Shown: piece after piece, positions 28,401-37,785 of the stretch
Numbering within the stretch: position 1 is the first letter of the stretch
Layout: each line of letters opens with the position of its first letter
From: Rheinheimera salexigens
Lineage (GTDB): Bacteria > Pseudomonadota > Gammaproteobacteria > Enterobacterales > Alteromonadaceae
Reading direction: 5' to 3'
NCBI RefSeq assembly: GCF_001752395.1
Contig: NZ_MKEK01000001.1
Span: forward strand, 1,921,259-1,985,258
DNA: 64,000 nucleotides
Translations under genes and position numbers: made by a program
Notes under the pieces: generated by a model
What the model was told of the DNA's origin: nothing
The model's database searches: none
Seen by the model: only the letters and a program-made list of their open reading frames with translations

Positions 28401-29012
28401 ATGAAAGTACTTATTGTTAGTCTTACATTGGCTATTTTAAGTTGTACTAGTTTTACTACTTTAGCAGCGTCAAAGCCTGATATCAGTTGGAGTTATGTTA
28501 GTGCTGGTTATGCTAAAGCAAACATTAGCAACATGGTGAGTAAAGACTTTAAACCTGATGGTTATCAAGTTAACGGCAGTTTTTTATTTTCCGAATCAAT
28601 CTATTTAGCAGCTTCGTATACTGAATTATCGGGCAGCATACCCTTTGATGATATCTTAGGCATGTCACTAGATTTATCAGAGTTTTCTGCTCGTATCGGT
28701 ATGCGCCAAGCAGCAACAGAAAACATTGATGCTTTTTTTGAGGGTGGTTATATTCGCTCAACAGCTGGTGTAAGTGGTTTTAGAGATGAAAATTCTGATG
28801 GCTTTCAAGCCGGTGCCGGTTTTAGATACCGTGTTGCACCCAGAGTAGAACTAGGTGCAGCCATAAGATATTACAATGCGGATTCATCAAGTACGACTTT
28901 CGCTGACTTATCTGCGCGTGTTAAGTTAACAGATATGTTTGATCTGTACGCCAATTATATGTTTGAAAGTGATACTAAACTACTTTCAACCGGTGTGGTG
29001 TTGAATTTCTAA
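28401..29012 (+). CDS. Outer-membrane beta-barrel protein, small porin-like
   Basis: Start at ATG 28401 (agagga 4-9 nt upstream); an in-frame ATG at 28347 lacks a binding site. 203 residues: signal peptide 1-22 (KVLIVSLTLAILSCTSFTTLAA), then alternating amphipathic strands (YVSAGYAKA, YLAASYTELSG, FSARIGMRQA, FFEGGYIRST, FQAGAGFRYRV, VELGAAIRYYN) that fit an eight-stranded barrel, ending in LNF with the C-terminal Phe recognised by the BAM complex. Family resembles OmpA-like or Opacity-type barrels; function unknown. Confidence 0.8.
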   Translation: MKVLIVSLTLAILSCTSFTTLAASKPDISWSYVSAGYAKANISNMVSKDFKPDGYQVNGSFLFSESIYLAASYTELSGSIPFDDILGMSLDLSEFSARIGMRQAATENIDAFFEGGYIRSTAGVSGFRDENSDGFQAGAGFRYRVAPRVELGAAIRYYNADSSSTTFADLSARVKLTDMFDLYANYMFESDTKLLSTGVVLNF

Positions 29013-29027
29013 CTACCGCTTATAACA

Positions 29028-29060
29028 AAAAAAAGCAGCGACATTAGCGCTGCTTTTTTA
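29028..29060 (+). terminator. Rho-independent terminator after the barrel gene
   Basis: aaaaaagcagcg...cgctgctttttt with a short loop gives a strong stem and T run. Almost the same sequence recurs 1 kb further on at 30043-30073. Confidence 0.88.
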
Positions 29061-29250
29061 TTGGTGACCCGTCCTAAATATTCTCTCATATTAATACCGA
29101 AAAGATAGCGAGTCCCGAACAACTGTTTTTGTAACAGAACTTAACAATAACAAAACCTATAATATTGATAGTGTTAGTGGCACTTTAAGCAATTTAGCTT
29201 CTATACTAATGACAAGTGTGGCAATTAAATTCTAGTAAAATAAGGTTCTA

Positions 29251-30000
29251 ATGCGCTACAGCTTACGCTGGTATTTATTAACGTTATTATGTTGGCCTGT
29301 ACTACTTTGGCAAGGTAAACGGGTGCGTAAATTAGCACTTCGTTTGCCAGAGGCCAATGGAAAGCGTTATGGTGAACACGGTATGGGTAAGCCGTTACGA
29401 TTATTGATTTGCGGCGACTCAGCCGCTGCGGGCGTGGGAATTGCCGATCAGCAAGATGCCCTAAGTGGCCATTTAATCAATCAGTTATCAGGTGCACATC
29501 AATTACAATGGCAGTTACACGCCAAAACCGGCTTTTCAAGCAAAGAATTAGTTAATATGTTGCAGGCGCTACCGGCGCAAAAATTTGATGTTGTAGTTGT
29601 TTCTATTGGCGTTAATGATGTTACTGCATTGCGTTCAGCTCAAGCATATCGCATCCAAATTCAGCAATTAATGTCCTGTATTCATAGCAAGTTTGCTGAT
29701 CCTTTTGCTGAACCAATAGTCTTGTTTAGTGCGATTCCGGATATGCAGCAATTTATAGCTCTGCCGTCACCGCTTAATCACTGGCTGGGCATAAAGGCGG
29801 CGGAGTTAAACCAAGTATTGCACAGTGAATTGGTTAACTGGCCTAAAGCCATAATTGTTAACGCTGAGATGCCATTAACCGAAGATATGTTTGCTGCCGA
29901 TGGTTTCCATCCTTCAGCTTTAGGTTGTGCCATTTGGGCGCAGAAGTTAAGCGAGGCATTTCAGCTAAACAAAAGTCTTTGTATATCAGGGACTTTGTAA
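29251..30000 (+). CDS. SGNH/GDSL-family hydrolase
   Basis: 249 residues with an N-terminal hydrophobic helix (residues 5-20, YLLTLLCWPVLLWQ) that likely anchors it to the membrane. Block I is LLICGDSAAAGVG with nucleophile S57; block III is VSIGVNDVTA (Gly-x-Asn-Asp); block V is ADGFHPSALG with the Asp-x-x-His pair. The family are esterases/lipases/acetylhydrolases; substrate unknown. It stands alone between two nearly identical terminators. Confidence 0.88.
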   Translation: MRYSLRWYLLTLLCWPVLLWQGKRVRKLALRLPEANGKRYGEHGMGKPLRLLICGDSAAAGVGIADQQDALSGHLINQLSGAHQLQWQLHAKTGFSSKELVNMLQALPAQKFDVVVVSIGVNDVTALRSAQAYRIQIQQLMSCIHSKFADPFAEPIVLFSAIPDMQQFIALPSPLNHWLGIKAAELNQVLHSELVNWPKAIIVNAEMPLTEDMFAADGFHPSALGCAIWAQKLSEAFQLNKSLCISGTL

Positions 30001-30042
30001 GCATAGACAAAATTAGAAGCCCTTACTTGCGCTTATAAGCAA

Positions 30043-30073
30043 AAAAAAGCAGCGACAATAGCGCTGCTTTTTT
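30043..30073 (+). terminator. Terminator after the SGNH hydrolase gene
   Basis: aaaaaagcagcg (30043-30054), loop, cgctgctttttt (30062-30073). It sits between convergent genes (SGNH hydrolase and RND pump) and could stop both strands. Confidence 0.88.
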
Positions 30074-30085
30074 CATTTGCTTAAC

Positions 30086-33000
30086 TTAGCCCTCTAACTG
30101 CTCGGCGTGATCAAGTTCTGTTTGCAGTCGCTTCGTTTCATCAGCACGTGGTTTAGTAAAGCGTGCTAGTGCTAGGTATAACACTGGCGTGAGATAGAGC
30201 GTAAATACCACTGCAATCCCTAAGCCACCAAACACTACCCAACCAATGGCGTTACGGGCTTCTGCACCGGCACCGGTTGATAAAATAAGCGGTAATGCGC
30301 CAAATAAAGTTGATAACAACGTCATGGTAATTGGCCGTAATCGAATACTCGCAGCCTGCTCCACCGCTTTACGCACTTCATAACCTTGGTCGCGTAGCTG
30401 ATCGGCAAACTCCACCAATAAAATGGCATTTTTAGCCAATAAGCCAATTAACATTACCAAACCAATTTGCGAGTAAATATTAATAGAAGTGCCGGTTAAA
30501 AATAATGCAAATAAGGCGGCTGCTATACCAAAAGGCACCGTCGCCATTACCACTACTGCACTATTAACGCTTTCAAACTGTGCCGCTAATACCAACAATA
30601 CAATAACAAAGGCTAATACATAGGTTAAGGTAATTTCGCGTGCGGTTTCTTCAAAGGTTAAAGCCTCGCCTAAGAACAGTAAGCCAATGCTGCTAGGTAA
30701 ATGCTGTTCACCCAAACTGCGCAGCTGTTCTACCACTTGTTGCAGCGGCATATCATCGGGTAATTGCATCTCCATCTCAATGGCGCGACGTTGCGCTTGG
30801 CGTTCTAATTCTGCTGCTACGCCTTCTTCTGTAATATGGGCGAGACTAGACAACGGCACTAAGGCACCACTACTTGAACCCACATATAAGTTAGCCAAGT
30901 CGGTAGGATCTTTTATCTGCTGGCTTTGCGCTTGTAAAATAATGGGAATAGCTTGATCGCCAACGTTTAAATCGGCTAAGTCATCGCCATTTATAGCAAC
31001 GCGTAACGTGGTAGCAATATCAGATAAAGGCACACCAAGCTCTTCTGCACGGCGGCGGTCGATATTCACCCTTAATTGCGGCTGAGTTGGTTGATACGAT
31101 ATACGAGGTACGCCAAGTTCTGGCAATTGCTGCTGAATAATTTTACTGAACTGCTGCGCGGCGGCAAAAATTTCAGCATAACTTTGGCCGGTTAAGGCTA
31201 ATTCCAACCCACCGCCTTGGCCGCGCAAATTTAAACTGTTAGAGCCAAAAGCACGGGCAGGAGCGCCGGGTATTTCAGATAATGGGCCTTTAATTTCATC
31301 TATAATTTCTTGTTGCGAGCGCGAACGTTGATCCCAATGCTTTAGCGGTACCGTGATAAACGCTAAATTAGGGTCCCACTGCCCCACAACCGTATAAATA
31401 GAATCAATATCACCGCCATTAACATAAGGCAGCAAAATTTCTTCCATTTTATCTGCTTGGCGATCCATAAAGTTTAAACCCACACCGTCTGGTCCTCGGG
31501 CAAACACGCGAATAGTACCGCGATCTTCTGAAGGCATTAGTTCGTTATCTAACTGAGTGTACAAACTAATGGCAACTAACGCCGCAACCATACTGGCGAT
31601 AAATACCAGCCAAGCTTTATCTAAGGCGATATGTAAGCTGCGTTGATACCAGCCAAGCAGCCAATTACCAAAGTTTGCTAACCGGCTGGTTTTTTTCGCT
31701 TTAATAGGTAAACGCGCCGTCAATGCAGGTACTAATGATAATGCTACAAACGAAGATATAATTACCGCTATCGCTAATACGCCACCAAACTCACGGAATA
31801 AACGACCTGCCGTTGAGGGTAAAAAAGCGATAGGTACAAACACGGCTACTAATACAGCGGTTGTGGCAACAACGGCGAAAAACACTTCACGCGTACCAAT
31901 AACCGCCGCCGCCCGAGCACCTAAGCCCATGCTGCGCCGACGTTGAATATTTTCAGTGACCACAATAGCATCATCTACTATTAGGCCGGTGGCTAACACC
32001 AGCGCTAATAAGGTCAGTATATTGATGGAAAAACCCATTAGCCAAATCGCGGCCAAAGCACCTATTAGCGATACGGGTATCGATAGTGCCGGCACTATAG
32101 TGGCGCGGCCAGAACCAATAAACAGCCATAATGTTGCCACCACCAGTACAATCGTTAACAATAACGATGTAATCACCTCTTTTACCGAGCTGCGTATAAA
32201 CTCAGCGTCATCCGAGGTAACTTGCATTTGTAGATCTGGAAAGCGACTTTGCGCTTGTGCGACTAACGCCAGTACTTCGTCAGAAATTTCGATAGTATTA
32301 GAGCGCGCTTGGCGAATAACGCCTAAGCCAATAACGGGTTTACCATCTAATCGCACTAAACTTTGGGCATCAGCAGGGCCAAAATATACGGTTGCTACAT
32401 CACCAATACGGGTGTTACCACTAACAATAATATCGGCAACCTGCTCGGCACTAATTGAAGTGGCATCGGCGCGGACGATAAGTTGCTGATCGGTGGATTT
32501 CATACTACCCGCAGGCACATCAAACGGTGCCAAACGTAGGGCAGCGGCTACATCGGTAACCGACAAGTTAAAGCTGGTTAAGCGAAGAGGATCTAACAGC
32601 ACCCGCAATACTCGCTCGCGATCGCCGTTTAAGCGCACATCTGCAACACCAGGAATACTTAAAAATAGAGGTGCTAAATCCGTTTCTACTCGCTCGGTTA
32701 GGCTTTCTAAATCTAATGTTTCACTGGAAACAGCAAGACTCACTACCGATTGAGCATCGTTATCGGCTTTAATAATAGCTAAACGCTCTACGGTATTAGG
32801 TAGTTCGCGCTGTACTCGGCTTACCGCTTCCCGCACTTCGTTGGCGGCATCGTCTAAATTAATGCCTGGGCGAAATTCAACTCTAATCCGCGAGCTGCCT
32901 TCTTCACTTGAGGCATTGATTGATTTAACCCCGCTAACGCGCGCGACAGCACCTTCTAGTTTACTGGTGACTTCAGTGTCAACGGTTTCTGGTGACCCGC

Positions 33001-33178
33001 CAGGAAAAGCCGCTGTTACCGACACTATCGGCCGGTCGACATCAGGTAATTCACGCACTTCAATAGCATTAAGTGCCGCAAAACCAGCAATAATAATCAG
33101 TAGATTAAATACAACAATAAGTACCGGTCGGCGAATAGCTAATGAGGGTAAATCATGTTGTAGCAACGGCTTGCTCAT
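30086..33178 (-). CDS. RND efflux pump permease (HAE1/AcrB family)
   Basis: 1030-residue inner-membrane proton-driven exporter. Begins SLAIRRPVLIVVFNLLIIIAG (helix 1) and shows the typical internal duplication: 12 hydrophobic helices and two large periplasmic loops. Proton-relay aspartates are in VLATGLIVDDAIVVTENIQRR near residue 400 (shown in part). Features such as FPGGSPETVDTEV and EVRELPDVDRPIV are those of the MexK/MdtB-like HAE1 branch. Overlaps the adaptor gene by ATGA. No outer-membrane factor is adjacent, so it probably uses a TolC-like protein encoded elsewhere. Probable substrates: drugs, bile salts or dyes; not readable. Confidence 0.95.
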   Translation of the reverse strand: MSKPLLQHDLPSLAIRRPVLIVVFNLLIIIAGFAALNAIEVRELPDVDRPIVSVTAAFPGGSPETVDTEVTSKLEGAVARVSGVKSINASSEEGSSRIRVEFRPGINLDDAANEVREAVSRVQRELPNTVERLAIIKADNDAQSVVSLAVSSETLDLESLTERVETDLAPLFLSIPGVADVRLNGDRERVLRVLLDPLRLTSFNLSVTDVAAALRLAPFDVPAGSMKSTDQQLIVRADATSISAEQVADIIVSGNTRIGDVATVYFGPADAQSLVRLDGKPVIGLGVIRQARSNTIEISDEVLALVAQAQSRFPDLQMQVTSDDAEFIRSSVKEVITSLLLTIVLVVATLWLFIGSGRATIVPALSIPVSLIGALAAIWLMGFSINILTLLALVLATGLIVDDAIVVTENIQRRRSMGLGARAAAVIGTREVFFAVVATTAVLVAVFVPIAFLPSTAGRLFREFGGVLAIAVIISSFVALSLVPALTARLPIKAKKTSRLANFGNWLLGWYQRSLHIALDKAWLVFIASMVAALVAISLYTQLDNELMPSEDRGTIRVFARGPDGVGLNFMDRQADKMEEILLPYVNGGDIDSIYTVVGQWDPNLAFITVPLKHWDQRSRSQQEIIDEIKGPLSEIPGAPARAFGSNSLNLRGQGGGLELALTGQSYAEIFAAAQQFSKIIQQQLPELGVPRISYQPTQPQLRVNIDRRRAEELGVPLSDIATTLRVAINGDDLADLNVGDQAIPIILQAQSQQIKDPTDLANLYVGSSSGALVPLSSLAHITEEGVAAELERQAQRRAIEMEMQLPDDMPLQQVVEQLRSLGEQHLPSSIGLLFLGEALTFEETAREITLTYVLAFVIVLLVLAAQFESVNSAVVVMATVPFGIAAALFALFLTGTSINIYSQIGLVMLIGLLAKNAILLVEFADQLRDQGYEVRKAVEQAASIRLRPITMTLLSTLFGALPLILSTGAGAEARNAIGWVVFGGLGIAVVFTLYLTPVLYLALARFTKPRADETKRLQTELDHAEQLEG

Positions 33179-34227
33179 AACTGATTACCTTGTGCAGTTA
33201 CCACATTTACGCTCTGGCCTTGGCGTAAACTTTGTACGCCTTCGACAATTAATTGATCGTTTTTTTGCAATGCACCCGACACTAATAAGCGGCCACTTAA
33301 ACGCTGCATAATTTGCACGTCAACTTTGTGTGCCTTACCTTCTTGCACTAACCAAACGTAGGCACTGGTCGCGCCCCACATTAACGCCGCTTCTGGCACA
33401 ACCGCATATTGCTCACCCGCTAATTGCAGAATGACCCGAAAGCTCATCCCCGGACGATATAAATCGGCTTTATTATCTAATAGGGCTCTAACCCGAATAC
33501 TACGGTTGGTTATATCTATACGCGAGTCAACTTGAGCAATTTCAGCGTTAATACGCTTACCTTGAGCTTGCCAAGGTTCAACTTCAACACTTGCATTGCC
33601 TTGTAATATAGGCAGTGCCGCTTCAGGAGCATTAAAATTAATCAGTAATTGTTCACGATGGTCAATCGTAGTAATGGCGGTATCTATGCCGATACGATCG
33701 CCCTGCTCAACGTCAGTTAAACCAACTACACCAGAGAACGGTGCGCGTACGGTTCTATCTTGCAGTTCGGTTTGCGCTTCCGTTAATTGCACGTTTAATA
33801 AATCACGCGCAGTAAGTGCATCATCCAACACACTTTGAGCAATCGCACCGCGTTTGCGGCTTTCTTCTAATCGGGTAACCGTACGATTAGCATCGGCCAG
33901 TTGAATGGTTACCCGCTCTAGCGCTACTTTTTGCCGACGAGAGTCTAACTCTAACAATACTTCGTTGGCCTGAACTTGCTGACCGGGTACAAAATTTACG
34001 GCTGTTACTTTATCGGCTACGGCTGGATACACCACTACAGATCGTATTGCTTCAGCTGTACCAACAGCTTCTACTCTACTAGTTTTTTGTTCAAAACTGA
34101 TTGGTGCGGTTATAACCTGCGCTGCGCGTCCTGCACCCGCTATTTGGGCTTGTGCTGAGCCTACCGTTAAAACCGTCCCAACAACAAACAGTGCAAAAAG
34201 CCAAGTTACGTGGCGTTTCAATAACAT
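33175..34227 (-). CDS. RND periplasmic adaptor (membrane fusion protein)
   Basis: 350 residues with a signal peptide (MLLKRHVTWLFALFVVGTVL, cut near AQA), barrel-sandwich hybrid pieces (VNFVPGQQVQANEVLLELDS and VRAPFSGVVGLTDVEQGDRI, shown in part), a coiled-coil hairpin between them (LADANRTVTRLEESRKRG) and the C-terminal beta-barrel/membrane-proximal domain. No lipobox cysteine. Overlaps the permease start by 4 nt, so the pair is co-translated. Confidence 0.94.
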   Translation of the reverse strand: MLLKRHVTWLFALFVVGTVLTVGSAQAQIAGAGRAAQVITAPISFEQKTSRVEAVGTAEAIRSVVVYPAVADKVTAVNFVPGQQVQANEVLLELDSRRQKVALERVTIQLADANRTVTRLEESRKRGAIAQSVLDDALTARDLLNVQLTEAQTELQDRTVRAPFSGVVGLTDVEQGDRIGIDTAITTIDHREQLLINFNAPEAALPILQGNASVEVEPWQAQGKRINAEIAQVDSRIDITNRSIRVRALLDNKADLYRPGMSFRVILQLAGEQYAVVPEAALMWGATSAYVWLVQEGKAHKVDVQIMQRLSGRLLVSGALQKNDQLIVEGVQSLRQGQSVNVVTAQGNQL

Positions 34228-34560
34228 CTTATGTCCTTTAAATGGTGTTTTTTTTTATTTTATGGATATTGATAATGTCTTAATTAAACTAGTAAAACGC
34301 TGATATAAATATTTATAAAATTTAAACATCACTATTTACACCGAATGTTTATACCAGAGTTGATACCAGAGCTATTACCGCTAACTATACGGAAATTTTA
34401 TCGTGGTTGATCACTAAGGAGTGTAAATTTACGGTAAAGCCCAATAAAATTACGATAGCTGAAATCGGTTAAGAGCCGCTGAAATGTGTCTAAGCTTGCA
34501 TATAGCTCTATGCGCCCTCATATTCATTACTTATCTGGAACAAAAAGCTAAGGAGTTATT
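34228..34560. other. Intergenic between divergent genes, no gene seen
   Basis: 333 bp separating the efflux operon (-) from yghU (+). Two copies of ataccagag lie 12 nt apart (34351-34359 and 34363-34371). I see no regulator gene or clear operator for the pump; aaggag precedes yghU. Confidence 0.45.
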
Positions 34561-35427
34561 ATGACACCACCCTATACGCCACCTAAAGTTTGGACTTGGG
34601 ATAAGCAAAATGGCGGTAAGTTTGCTAGCACTAATCGGCCAGTGTCGGGTGCCACTAAAGACGTGGTCTTGCCGGTGGGTAAACACCCTTTGCAGTTGTA
34701 TTCTTTGGCTACGCCTAACGGTGTTAAAGTTAATATTATGCTTGAAGAACTGCTACATGCAGGGCATAAAGCAGACTATGATGCTTGGTTAATTGATATC
34801 TCAGAAGGAGATCAATTTGGTAGTGGTTTTGTTGATATCAATCCGAATAGCAAAATTCCAGCCTTGATGGATCACAGTACTAATTCCAGTACTGAGTCCA
34901 GTACTAAGCAACCGACTCGTGTGTTTGAGTCGGGTTCGATACTAGTTTATTTAGCTGAAAAATTTCAGACCTTTTTACCCGCATCAGGCCCTGCCCGTAC
35001 TGAAGTTATGAATTGGTTATTTTGGCAAATGGGTAGTGCACCCTTTCTTGGTGGCGGCTTTGGCCATTTTTATGCCTATGCCCCAGAGAAATTTGAATAT
35101 CCGATTGATCGTTATGCCATGGAAACCAAACGTCAACTCGATGTGTTAGATAAACAATTAGCTGAACACGAGTTTATTGCCGGTAGCGAATACAGCATCG
35201 CCGATATGGCTATTTGGCCTTGGTATGGCGGTTTAGTATTAGGCCGCTTATATGATGCCGCAGAGTTTTTAGATGTCAGCAGCTATAAACATGTATTACA
35301 TTGGGCCAAACAACTTGATGCGCGCCCTGCGGTAAAACGCGGTTATATTGTTAATCGCAGTTTTGGTGATGGTCCGCAGTTGCGCGAACGCCACAGTGCC
35401 GACGATTTTTTGCCGTTTAATCTATAG
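34561..35427 (+). CDS. yghU: Glutathione transferase-like disulfide-bond oxidoreductase YghU
   Basis: 288 residues, same as E. coli YghU. N-terminal extension YTPPKVWTWDKQNGGKFAS-type sequence before the thioredoxin fold is specific to YghU; then YSLATPNGVKVNIMLEEL and FVDINPNSKIPALMDHS, ESGSILVYLAEKF, and the C-terminal helical domain. It uses two glutathione molecules to reduce disulfides and peroxides in E. coli. An insertion of about 12 residues (STNSSTESSTKQ) replaces the short DHTHNPP region, made by three copies of a 12-bp DNA unit. aaggag supports the start. Confidence 0.94.
   Translation: MTPPYTPPKVWTWDKQNGGKFASTNRPVSGATKDVVLPVGKHPLQLYSLATPNGVKVNIMLEELLHAGHKADYDAWLIDISEGDQFGSGFVDINPNSKIPALMDHSTNSSTESSTKQPTRVFESGSILVYLAEKFQTFLPASGPARTEVMNWLFWQMGSAPFLGGGFGHFYAYAPEKFEYPIDRYAMETKRQLDVLDKQLAEHEFIAGSEYSIADMAIWPWYGGLVLGRLYDAAEFLDVSSYKHVLHWAKQLDARPAVKRGYIVNRSFGDGPQLRERHSADDFLPFNL
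34875..34910 (+). repeat. Three tandem 12-bp units within yghU
   Basis: Units cagtactaattc, cagtactgagtc and cagtactaagca lie in phase with the reading frame and encode a Ser/Thr-rich insert. Confidence 0.85.
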
Positions 35428-35511
35428 TAACAGGTTAGCCAACAGGTATTTTGGCGCACTTATGTTAAAATGTGCGCCTGTTTATCAGTATTTCTTAGGT
35501 AGTAAAAAAAT

Positions 35512-35892
35512 ATGCGTTTTGTGTTTAAACTTATTCGAATGATATTAACCCCTTTTATGTTATTAGCAGAAAAGCTCACTACGCCTAAAGGGATAAGTCG
35601 CAGTATGGAAGCTCAAACGCAGGTTAATGCCGACTGCAGTAAATTGGCGTTGTATGAGTTTAAGGCCTGTCCATTTTGTATCAAAGTACGTAAAGAAATG
35701 GCGCGATTGAACCTTAGTATTATTAAGTACGATGCCCAAAATAATCAAACTCATCGCCAAGCATTACAAGCCGGTGGTGGCCGCATTAAAGTACCTTGTT
35801 TACGTATTACCCAAGATAATGGCGACATCCAGTGGATGTATGAATCTAAAGATATTATCACTTATTTACAGCAACGTTTTGCTGCAGTATAG
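35512..35892 (+). CDS. Membrane-anchored glutaredoxin-like protein
   Basis: 126 residues. An N-terminal amphipathic/hydrophobic segment (VFKLIRMILTPFMLLAE) is followed by a glutaredoxin fold: active site C53-P-F-C56 in YEFKACPFCIKVR, cis-Pro in KVPCLRITQ, and the C-terminal KDIITYLQQRF. It probably reduces disulfides with glutathione near the membrane. Lies 84 bp after yghU, another glutathione-dependent enzyme, on the same strand. Confidence 0.88.
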   Translation: MRFVFKLIRMILTPFMLLAEKLTTPKGISRSMEAQTQVNADCSKLALYEFKACPFCIKVRKEMARLNLSIIKYDAQNNQTHRQALQAGGGRIKVPCLRITQDNGDIQWMYESKDIITYLQQRFAAV

Positions 35893-35913
35893 TCAATAAT
35901 TGATGAGTAGCTT

Positions 35914-36510
35914 ATGTCAGAACTATTAGCTTTTTCTCAAGCCTGTGAAAACAATAAAGCGCCAATTGTACAGGTGCTAGCTAATGCTTTTCAGCGTAGT
36001 CAGCGTGTATTAGAAATTGGCGGTGGTACAGGTCAACATGCCGTGCACTTTGCTGCCAACTTACCACAGCTAATATGGCAAAGTAGTGACCAACCTATTT
36101 ATTTGCCTGATTTAAGCGCACGCATTCAACAAGCTAATTTACCTAACTTACCGACCCCAGTACCGTTAGATATTACTAGCTCACCTTATACGGCAATAAA
36201 AGTTGATGCTATTTTTACCGCTAACACACTGCATATAATGCCGTGGCATGTTGTTGAGCAGATGTTTCAACGCTTAGATGAATTTTGCCTACCACAAGCA
36301 GATATGTGTATTTATGGCCCTTTTAATTATCAGGGCCAATTTACCAGTGCCAGTAATGCTGGGTTTGATCAGCATTTAAAACAGCGCGATCCGCTGATGG
36401 GAATTCGTAATATTGAAGATGTTATTCGTTTAGCCACTGAAGCAGGCTTTAGTTTGCAGCATGATTACGCCATGCCAGCCAATAATCGGCTACTGCATTT
36501 TAAACGGTAG
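35914..36510 (+). CDS. DUF938 class I SAM-dependent methyltransferase
   Basis: 198 residues with the SAM-binding motif EIGGGTGQHAVHFA at residues 34-47, the acidic SDQPIYLP region, FTANTLHIMPWHVVEQM and YGPFNYQGQFTSASNAGFD, all typical of the DUF938 family. Substrate unknown. Starts 21 nt after the glutaredoxin gene; the end overlaps the convergent GNAT-like gene by 21 nt. Confidence 0.9.
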   Translation: MSELLAFSQACENNKAPIVQVLANAFQRSQRVLEIGGGTGQHAVHFAANLPQLIWQSSDQPIYLPDLSARIQQANLPNLPTPVPLDITSSPYTAIKVDAIFTANTLHIMPWHVVEQMFQRLDEFCLPQADMCIYGPFNYQGQFTSASNAGFDQHLKQRDPLMGIRNIEDVIRLATEAGFSLQHDYAMPANNRLLHFKR

Positions 36511-37704
36511 CTGTTGCTGCACTTGCTGATAATAGTCGGTTACTGCTGCTTGCTCTTGAACAATGTAATTTTCTATGGCGCTAGTTAAAGCGTTAGGCAC
36601 AAAGCGATAAAAGCCTGAGCGTATAATCGGTTCAAAGCCGCGCTGAACTTTATGTTCACCTTGAGCGCCGGCATCAAACATTTTTAATTTATGCTCAATA
36701 CAATAATCAATACCGGCATAATAACAACAGTCGAAATGTAAACGGTCAAACTCGGCTTTACAGCCCCAATATCGACCATATAAATGTTGGTTATCGCGAA
36801 AACATAACGCAGCTGCCACCATTTCGCCTTGATATTCTGCTGCGAACACAACTATCTGCTCGGCCATCGTCGCACCCCAATGCATAAAAGTTGCTTGGCT
36901 GATATAGCCTTGATGCCCCGAGCGTTTTTGATAAGTTGCGACATAAAATTGATAAAACTGCTGCCAAAACAGCGGCGTTAGTTGATCGGTAGTTAAGGTT
37001 TTTATTAGCACACCTTGAGCAGCCACTTTGTTACGCTCTTGGCGAATTTGTTTACGCTTACGCGAAGTTAACTGCTGCAAAAAGTGATCAAAACTGGTGT
37101 AATCTCGATTAAACCATTGAAATTGCACATCATAGCGTTCTTGAAAGCCTAATTGCCGATACAGTTTTTGCTCAGCAATATTGGGATATAACACCTGAAA
37201 TTGGCTTAACGAAAATTGCTCTACAAGCTGCTGAATACCTTGGTGAAACAGAGCTAAAATGGCTGCTTTATCGTAACCTGCAGCAACGGCAAAGCGAGGC
37301 CCCTCAGCTGGCGTGAACGGAATAGCATTTATGAGTTTAGGGTAAAACTCTAAACCATATTGCTGATACGCTTTGGCAAATTGCCAATCAAATAAATATT
37401 CACCATAAGAATGCAGCTTAATATAGGCCGGCATAATGGCGATAAGCGTGTTGTTATCGCGCAGAGTTAAATGCTGTACTATCCAGCCATTGTTAGCAGT
37501 GCTTTCTACATTACTTTCGACTGTATCACCTACAGTATCCTCTACATCATCTTCTACAGTATTGTCTAAAGCGTTTCCTACACTGCCACCCAACTCTAAT
37601 GCGTGTAAAAAAGCATGTTGGCAAAATGGATAATCGGAATTAAATAGGTTATCCCACTCTGCCGCGTCGATTTGCGCAATGGCAGGGACTACTTCAAATT
37701 GCAT
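36490..37704 (-). CDS. FemAB-like GNAT protein (peptidoglycan/DUF482 type)
   Basis: 404 residues of the GNAT/FemAB-like family annotated in many genomes as 'peptidogalycan biosynthesis'. Family blocks: EWDNLFNSDYPFCQHAFL, PFTPAEGPRFAV, SRKRKQIRQERNKV, RDNQHLYGRYWGC and FDAGAQGEHKVQRGFEP. An acidic low-complexity insert (about residues 45-68, repeating VEDxVxDTV) lies after the first helix. Acyl acceptor unknown. Overlaps the upstream methyltransferase gene tail to tail. Confidence 0.88.
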   Translation of the reverse strand: MQFEVVPAIAQIDAAEWDNLFNSDYPFCQHAFLHALELGGSVGNALDNTVEDDVEDTVGDTVESNVESTANNGWIVQHLTLRDNNTLIAIMPAYIKLHSYGEYLFDWQFAKAYQQYGLEFYPKLINAIPFTPAEGPRFAVAAGYDKAAILALFHQGIQQLVEQFSLSQFQVLYPNIAEQKLYRQLGFQERYDVQFQWFNRDYTSFDHFLQQLTSRKRKQIRQERNKVAAQGVLIKTLTTDQLTPLFWQQFYQFYVATYQKRSGHQGYISQATFMHWGATMAEQIVVFAAEYQGEMVAAALCFRDNQHLYGRYWGCKAEFDRLHFDCCYYAGIDYCIEHKLKMFDAGAQGEHKVQRGFEPIIRSGFYRFVPNALTSAIENYIVQEQAAVTDYYQQVQQQLPFKMQ

Positions 37705-37722
37705 TTAAGGTCTCAAATAAAT

Positions 37723-37747
37723 AGCGCAGTTAAACATTAACTGCGCT
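37723..37747 (-). terminator. Terminator of the DUF885 lipoprotein gene
   Basis: Arms agcgcagttaa and ttaactgcgct form a perfect 11-bp stem with a 3-nt loop; on the - strand it is followed by tatttattt. It lies 39 nt after the stop of the DUF885 gene. Confidence 0.85.
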
Positions 37748-37785
37748 GAGGTTGGTTTATAAATAAAATATGGGCTGGTCTTAAA

